A DNA stretch of 64,000 nt from Balanoglossus misakiensis. Taxonomy: Eukaryota; Hemichordata. The position numbers and the translations under genes were made by a program. Shown here in pieces: positions 58,991 to 64,000 of this stretch. Numbering within the stretch: position 1 is the first letter of the stretch; the number at the start of each line of letters is the position of its first letter. Location: assembly GCA_040954595.2 (NCBI GenBank), contig CM082588.2, positions 10,912,001-10,976,000 on the forward strand. The letters are read 5' to 3'. The notes under the pieces are model-generated. The model did not search any database, was not told the DNA's origin, and saw nothing but the letters and a program-made list of their open reading frames with translations.

Positions 58991-60907
58991 ATGGAGAACG
59001 CTGAACAACAGCTGCTGGATTTGGGAATAGAGCCCAGTCCAGTCGCCAAAAAGGGACCTGCAACTCGCAGTAAGACTACGACAAGAGCATCGACCGGTCG
59101 AAAAGTTCGCGTGGTCCCCCCCACCAAACTTTCCAAAGTACCAATGGCGTCAGCTCGTTCGAAAGGCGGGAAATGTAGCAAACCTGTCAAGGAAGAAGAC
59201 ACTTCATCTGACGGGGAAGATGTGAGGTCAGAGAAAGAGAAGTTGCAGGCGGAGATAGCGAGACTGCAGGAGCAATCTGAAGTAGACAATTTAAGAAAAC
59301 AACTAAAAGAAATGAAACTGGAGAAGGAACGACGCAGCCCGCCAGCCGCTTCGAGCGGAAGTCCCAGAAGTCACGACCTGAGTCAACTCACGCTACCCGA
59401 TCTCAAGAGGATGGCGAAAGAAGACTCACAATTGCAGTGGTCGTTACCATCAGGCAGTCCGTGGCTACCAGCGACAGGGGCCGCTGGCGGCGGTGAAGAC
59501 CTCCAACCGAACCAACTCCTGGCACAGTCCGGTTTATACACAGCAGCGCAGAGCAAAGCAGGTAACGTACCAATGAAATCGATGCGCTTCAACACCAGAA
59601 CCGATCGTGTGCGACAGCACGTCCTATGGCCGCACATGTTCGTCAGGGCTCGGACATTCTCGGGCGCCCCACCAAAATTCGATGATATGTCAATGGCGGA
59701 ATTTGTGGAAGGTAATCTCGCGATAGTGCAACTTCCTACTTTGAGTGACACAGAGAAACAGCAGCGATTACAACACTTACAGTCGCTTATGAAAGACGCC
59801 AATTTGTTTCCCTGGGACGCCATCTTGAAGTTCGAGGGCGCGCTCCTCTCTGACATGGAGTCAGGACTCAGAACATGGGCAAATGACACCGCAGATCTGA
59901 GAGAGCTATATTTGCTGCCGCGTATCGGCGAGATCAGACGGGATAAAACAGCGGACAAATCCAAAAAGAAGGATCAGATTAATGTATGTTTCAAATACCA
60001 AAGTAACAAGTGCGAGAAGGAGGATTGCGCATTCAAACACATATGTGAAGCCTGCATGAAGTTGCGTAACAACCTGGCCAAGCATCCCAAGATTGCCAGC
60101 CCCTGGAAGGATAAGGCCTTTAGAGAGCAAGAGAGCAACAAGTTGACCGATAGTTCTGGCAAAGCAGAGGTAGATAAGTCTAAACAAGACTCTCATGACT
60201 GTGACAGCAATTTAATTCCTAAATTGAACCATAGAGTCAAAAGTGCAGGCACGGAGTGTAATATCAATGACTTTTATACATTGATGGGCATCACAGATCA
60301 GGCAGTGCACAAGTGTGATCGCTCTGTACAAACTGACATGGAGATTGATATTTCAAGAAGCCTGTCAATGTGCAACCCGGAGGTTTTGCGGGATGCTATT
60401 GTTAACCCTAGTAGTATTTCTGAACCAGTGCTTTCGATTGACGAGCCAGTAACATGTACCATTGCCAATGTTGCCTCTGAATATACAGGTTGTTTTGATA
60501 CCTCTGTTAGCAGGGATAATGTTGACAAATACCTTTGTAAAACTCATACAGTTGATTTGATAGAACCTGATATTGAGACTGATCTTGACAAGCAAATCCC
60601 TATTGAATCACTAGCCCATACCGTCGGTGATACCACTGAATTTGCATGTGAGATTAGCGCTCATGGTTCATCTGACGGTATGATCAGTGATGACCACGAT
60701 GTCTTTGTTAGTGATATGTTTACTGTGGAAAATGTTCCAAATATGGGGCCTCCCAACCCCACCCTTGTTGATCACAGTGTTCCAGACACTTATCCACTGG
60801 GCAATGATATGCAGTATTCTGAGTTATCAGATACTCCCGTGGGCGGGGATGTCTGTCCCCCGTCGTCATGGCCACAAGGGTCACCCCTTGATTTAAAGCA
60901 GAGGTAG
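58991..60907 (+). pseudogene. Gag-like region of copy 2, ended early by an internal duplication
   Basis: The same protein as copy 1 from the ATG through coiled coil, CCCH-type stretch and acidic linker, to about residue 635. It then runs into the duplicated segment out of frame and stops at 60905-60907 (SSWPQGSPLDLKQR). Substitutions against copy 1 include Lys to Glu in the RIGEIRRD stretch and Cys to Ser in KIASPWK. The 638-residue product would be a Gag without Pol. Whether it is made or stable is unknown. The CCCH residues remain. Confidence 0.8.
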
Positions 60908-61628
60908 ATAAGTCTAAACAAGACTCTCATGACTGTGACAGCAATTTAATTCCTAAATTGAACCATAGAGTCAAAAGTGCAGGTACGGAGTGTAATATCA
61001 ATGACTTTTATACATTGATGGGCATCACAGATCAGGCAGTGCACAAGTGTGATCGCTCTGTACAAACTGACATGGAGATTGATATTTCAAGAAGCCTGTC
61101 AATGTGCAACCCGGAGGTTTTGCGGGATGCTATTGTTAACCCTAGTAGTATTTCTGAACCAGTGCTTTCGATTGACGAGCCAGTAACATGTACCATTGCC
61201 AATGTTGCCTCTGAACACACAGGTTGTTTTGATACCTCTGTTAGCAGGGATAATGTTGACAAATACCTTTGTAAAACTCATACAGTTGATTTGATAGAAC
61301 CTGATATTGAGACTGATCTTGACAAGCAAATCCCTATTGAATCACTAGCCCATACCGTCGGTGATACCACTGAATTTGCATGTGAGATTAGCGCTCATGG
61401 TTCATCTGACGGTATGATCAGTGATGACCACGATGTCTTTGTTAGTGACATGTTTACTGTGGAAAATGTTCCAAATATGGGGCCTCCCAACCCCACCCTT
61501 GTTGATCACAGTGTTCCAGACACTTATCCACTGGGCAATGATATGCAGTATTCTGAGTTATCAGATACTCCCGTGGGCGGGGATGTCTGTCCCCCGTCGT
61601 CATGGCCACAAGCGTCACCCCCTGATTT
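60895..61628 (+). repeat. 734-bp tandem duplication inside copy 2
   Basis: The sequence from AAAGCAGAGGTAGATAAGTC at 60161 recurs from 60895, an offset of 734 bp. As 734 is not divisible by three, the second copy is out of frame with the upstream Gag. The junction shows only 1-3 bases of possible microhomology (ATTTAAAGCA against ATTTAACAG). The two halves differ at a few sites (GGGTCACC/GCGTCACC, GGCACGG/GGTACGG, TATACAGG/CACACAGG), so some mutation or recombination has occurred since. Confidence 0.9.
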
Positions 61629-63297
61629 AACAGAAGTTATAACCGTTCATGACATAGTTGTTGAATCAGGTTTACCAAATTCTCAATTTTGCAGAATACC
61701 CGTTTCATCAAATCTTCAAATCCCAATTTGGCGAGCCGAATTGCAGCAATATGATGACAAAATCATCTGCGATTACCTACAATATGGTTGGCCCGTCTAC
61801 TATACAGCCTCAGAATTGCCATACTCTACAGTGAAAAACCACCCATCAGCTATAAATTACTCGGCGCATGTCGACAACTGGATCATTAACGAAGTCGCAG
61901 CCGGGGCTACAGCGGGTCCGTTCTTAACTAACCCCCTTGCCACACCACTCAGTACTTCCCCCATTCAGACTGTCGAAAAAAAAGATAGTGTTAATCGGCG
62001 TATAGTCTTTGATCTTAGTTCCCCAATCCACCATTCAGTAAATGACGGTATCCCCAAAGGGGAATATCTTGGGGAGAGTTTTCAGCTTCAATATCCTTCC
62101 ATTGATGATTTCACTGCAATGATGACCCGTAAGGGCAGGGGATGCCTCCTATTTAAGCGCGATTTAAGCAGAGCTTATCGGCAAATACCAGTCGATCCAG
62201 CGGACTACCATTTGCTGGGCTACACGTGGCGTAATTTATTGTTCTTTGACCTTACATTGCCATTTGGCTTGCGAACCGCAGCGCTAGCCTGCCAGCGCAC
62301 CACTAATGCGGTTTCTTATATCTATTCCACGAAAGGGTATGACTGTGTTAATTACCTTGACGACTTCGGTGGTGCAGAGACCTCCAACAAAGCCCACAAG
62401 GCATTTGCGGAGCTAGGTGACACGCTGGATAGACTGGGTTTGCAAGAAGCCAAACACAAAGCGGTGCCCCCGTCATCAATCATGACTTTTCTTGGAATCC
62501 AGTTGAACTCCCTTACAATGACTATGGAAGTTACTCCTGACCGGCTTAATGAAATAGAGCAAGAGCTGGGTGTATGGGTCACTAAAACAAAAGCAACTAA
62601 GCGCGAGCTGCAATCACTCATAGGCAAGCTTTCCTTTATTGCCAAATGTGTCAAGCCTGGTAGGCTATTCCTGGCGAGAATGCTAGATGTGTTGCGTACC
62701 GTCACCCGCAATCACTACCATATCTATCTAAACAGTGATTTCAAGGCAGATCTACGGTGGTGGATTAATTTCATTAGGGTTTATAATGGGGTGTCTCTCA
62801 TTAAAGAGTCAGGTTGGTGCCCGCCAGATGAAATATTTTCTTCGGATGCATGCCCAACAGGGGGAGGGGGGCTTTGCGACAACGAGTATTTCCACGTGGA
62901 GTTCCCTGACTTTGTAAAGGTTGGGGACCCTCACATTAATGCCCTCGAATTACTCACTATTACTATAGCGGCAAAAATTTGGGGTGATAGATGGTCTGGA
63001 AAGAAAATACAGGTCTCTTGCGACAACCAGGCAACAGTTTGGGTCATTAATACCGGTAGAGCTAGGGATAAACTAATGCTGTCTTGCTTGAGGGAATTAT
63101 GGCTGGTAGCAGCGATTCACGAGTTTGAGCTACGTGCTGTGCACATCGCAGGCACCGAGAACCGGCTGGCTGATGCGCTCAGTCGCTGGCATCTTGACCC
63201 AAGTTATGAGCAACTCTTCAAATCATCTGTTAATATTTCTCAAATGACCGAGCACCCAGTCGCCGAGGATGACATTCGCTTTCTCAATGAGTGGTGA
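60958..63297 (+). CDS. Partial Gag linker, reverse transcriptase and RNase H (copy 2, intact catalytic motifs)
   Basis: An open frame of 779 codons, from within the duplicated linker to TGA 63295-63297. The start at 60958 is TTG rather than ATG, and the frame is really the 3' part of the Gag-Pol polyprotein. The first in-frame ATG is a few codons into the linker (LMGITDQ). The reverse transcriptase has FKRDLSRAYRQ, LPFGLRTA and YLDD (62353-62364), so the polymerase motifs look functional. RNase H has all four acidic positions (SSDACP, ALELL, SCDNQ, LADALSR). It is cut off from the Gag start by the 734-bp duplication, so normal translation of Pol is not expected. Confidence 0.75.
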   Translation: MNHRVKSAGTECNINDFYTLMGITDQAVHKCDRSVQTDMEIDISRSLSMCNPEVLRDAIVNPSSISEPVLSIDEPVTCTIANVASEHTGCFDTSVSRDNVDKYLCKTHTVDLIEPDIETDLDKQIPIESLAHTVGDTTEFACEISAHGSSDGMISDDHDVFVSDMFTVENVPNMGPPNPTLVDHSVPDTYPLGNDMQYSELSDTPVGGDVCPPSSWPQASPPDLTEVITVHDIVVESGLPNSQFCRIPVSSNLQIPIWRAELQQYDDKIICDYLQYGWPVYYTASELPYSTVKNHPSAINYSAHVDNWIINEVAAGATAGPFLTNPLATPLSTSPIQTVEKKDSVNRRIVFDLSSPIHHSVNDGIPKGEYLGESFQLQYPSIDDFTAMMTRKGRGCLLFKRDLSRAYRQIPVDPADYHLLGYTWRNLLFFDLTLPFGLRTAALACQRTTNAVSYIYSTKGYDCVNYLDDFGGAETSNKAHKAFAELGDTLDRLGLQEAKHKAVPPSSIMTFLGIQLNSLTMTMEVTPDRLNEIEQELGVWVTKTKATKRELQSLIGKLSFIAKCVKPGRLFLARMLDVLRTVTRNHYHIYLNSDFKADLRWWINFIRVYNGVSLIKESGWCPPDEIFSSDACPTGGGGLCDNEYFHVEFPDFVKVGDPHINALELLTITIAAKIWGDRWSGKKIQVSCDNQATVWVINTGRARDKLMLSCLRELWLVAAIHEFELRAVHIAGTENRLADALSRWHLDPSYEQLFKSSVNISQMTEHPVAEDDIRFLNEW

Positions 63298-63365
63298 CTG
63301 ATTTTATTTTTATTTCAGATCACTGCCAAACTATCCAAGCCTTAGACGCTCAAATCGCTATCTCA

Positions 63366-64000
63366 ATGAGGTCAGCATTAGCGGAAGGAACTCGTCGGAA
63401 TTTGTCGTCACAGTTGAAGAGTTACTTCCTGTTTTGTCAGTTTTTCAATTTTACTCCTGTTCCAGCATCTGTTCTTACAGTGTGTAGATTTATCCAGTTT
63501 CTTGCAAGATCAGTAACTGCTACTGGCACCATTCAGAATTATTTGTACGCAATTCGTACCTTGCATAGAATCCATGGCTTCACGCCATTGGCCGCTGATC
63601 AGTATGTTGTCAAATTACTTTTGAAATGTCTTTCCCGTAGCACTTTCCAGCCAGTGAGGCAGAAATTACCCATCACCCCCCAGTTGTTGCTACAGTTTTT
63701 CGGGCTTCTAGATGTGGCTGTTCCATTCGATGTTACTTTGTGGGCATGCCTTTTGATAGGGTTTTTCTCCTTTTTTCGCAAGTCAAATCTTGTTCCGAAG
63801 TCTGCAACCGACTTTGATCCGGCTAAACACCTCTGTAGGGGTAAAGTCATTTCCTCAGATTCTGGCCTTATAATCGGCGTGACTTGGTCAAAAACCATTC
63901 AGTTTCGCGAACGCTGTTTGACTATTCCACTTGCCCGCATTCCAGGTTCGGTGTTGTGCCCTTTACAGGCATACAATCACATGTGTGAGATCATCCCAGC
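63366..64000 (+). CDS. Tyrosine recombinase, N-terminal part (copy 2, cut by window end)
   Basis: Same as copy 1 from ATG 63366 (MRSALAEGTRR), open to the last base. It includes the core-binding region and FFRKSNLVP with the first catalytic Arg. The HxxR and Tyr motifs lie beyond the window. It is in the -1 frame relative to Pol, with TTTTATTTTTATTTCAG just upstream resembling a splice acceptor, so expression could be by frameshift, re-initiation or splicing. The site broken in copy 1 (about 58,390) corresponds to a position past the end here, so the integrity of this copy is unknown. Confidence 0.7.
   Translation, partial: MRSALAEGTRRNLSSQLKSYFLFCQFFNFTPVPASVLTVCRFIQFLARSVTATGTIQNYLYAIRTLHRIHGFTPLAADQYVVKLLLKCLSRSTFQPVRQKLPITPQLLLQFFGLLDVAVPFDVTLWACLLIGFFSFFRKSNLVPKSATDFDPAKHLCRGKVISSDSGLIIGVTWSKTIQFRERCLTIPLARIPGSVLCPLQAYNHMCEIIP

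Larger units (their letters stand above)
58810..64000 (+). mobile_element. Tyrosine-recombinase retrotransposon, copy 2, truncated by the window end
   Basis: Starts with the same TAGGTAACATTGCG leader, directly after the 3' end of copy 1 with no satellite or target duplication between. It is nearly identical to copy 1 at the base level, with scattered substitutions (for example GTGCTCGC to GTGCACGC near 58,950 and GGCAAGATC to GGCGAGATC near 59,930). It carries a 734-bp internal duplication. Summing start offset and indels (4,909 + 734 + 7 + 6 = 5,656) exactly gives the offset between the two Pol stop codons. Confidence 0.85.

Noticed and set aside
54063-61329. Minus-strand open frames of 60-193 residues opposite the Gag-Pol region
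   Set aside because: They mirror the plus-strand coding frames and repeat in both element copies. No start context, splice signal or family motif was seen.

Overview
This is a eukaryotic window, most likely from a marine invertebrate animal. The evidence is a spliced minus-strand gene with GT-AG signals, Ty3/gypsy and tyrosine-recombinase (DIRS/Ngaro-type) retrotransposons, several DNA transposons with target-site duplications, and about 38 kb of AT-rich satellite DNA. The gypsy fragment has integrase upstream of reverse transcriptase. That order is known from the Gmr1 group, first described in deuterostomes, so a deuterostome host is a reasonable but unproven guess. No bacterial operon, rRNA, tRNA or CRISPR array was recognised. 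Almost everything here is mobile or repetitive.

Layout. (1) 0-3 kb: a minus-strand gene of at least two coding exons, of a multicopy uncharacterised animal family and possibly transposon-derived. It is broken by one frameshift at a homopolymer. (2) 3.8-6.2 kb: a dead fragment of a Gmr1-like gypsy pol gene (integrase, then reverse transcriptase), followed by a short tandem repeat. (3) 6.2-12.5 kb: non-coding DNA with small transposons. A TTAA-flanked element sits inside a second element that has 9-bp target duplications, and nearby are a TA-flanked miniature element and two related foldback hairpins. (4) 12.5-53.9 kb: one satellite family with a basic unit of 78 bp. It runs in one orientation to about 18,392, then flips and runs the other way to 53.9 kb. 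It is interrupted by a 3.15-kb transposon (14,313-17,460) whose ends are inverted arrays of a ~150-bp tandem repeat, and by a 1.0-kb repeat (51,061-52,078). Higher-order repeats of about 582 bp and nested duplications of 1,103, 1,766, 2,014 and 2,434 bp are visible. (5) 53.9-64.0 kb: two nearly identical tyrosine-recombinase retrotransposons in direct head-to-tail tandem, 4,909 bp from start to start. The second is cut by the window end.

The tandem retrotransposons encode a Gag-like protein with a coiled coil and a CCCH-type finger, continuous with reverse transcriptase and RNase H, and then a tyrosine recombinase in the -1 frame. Both copies are damaged, but differently. Copy 1 has a 7-bp deletion just before the reverse-transcriptase active site and a frame break in the recombinase. 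Copy 2 has a 734-bp internal tandem duplication that separates Gag from Pol.

The many 60-160 residue open frames inside the satellite follow from its unit length (78 = 3 x 26) and are not annotated as genes.
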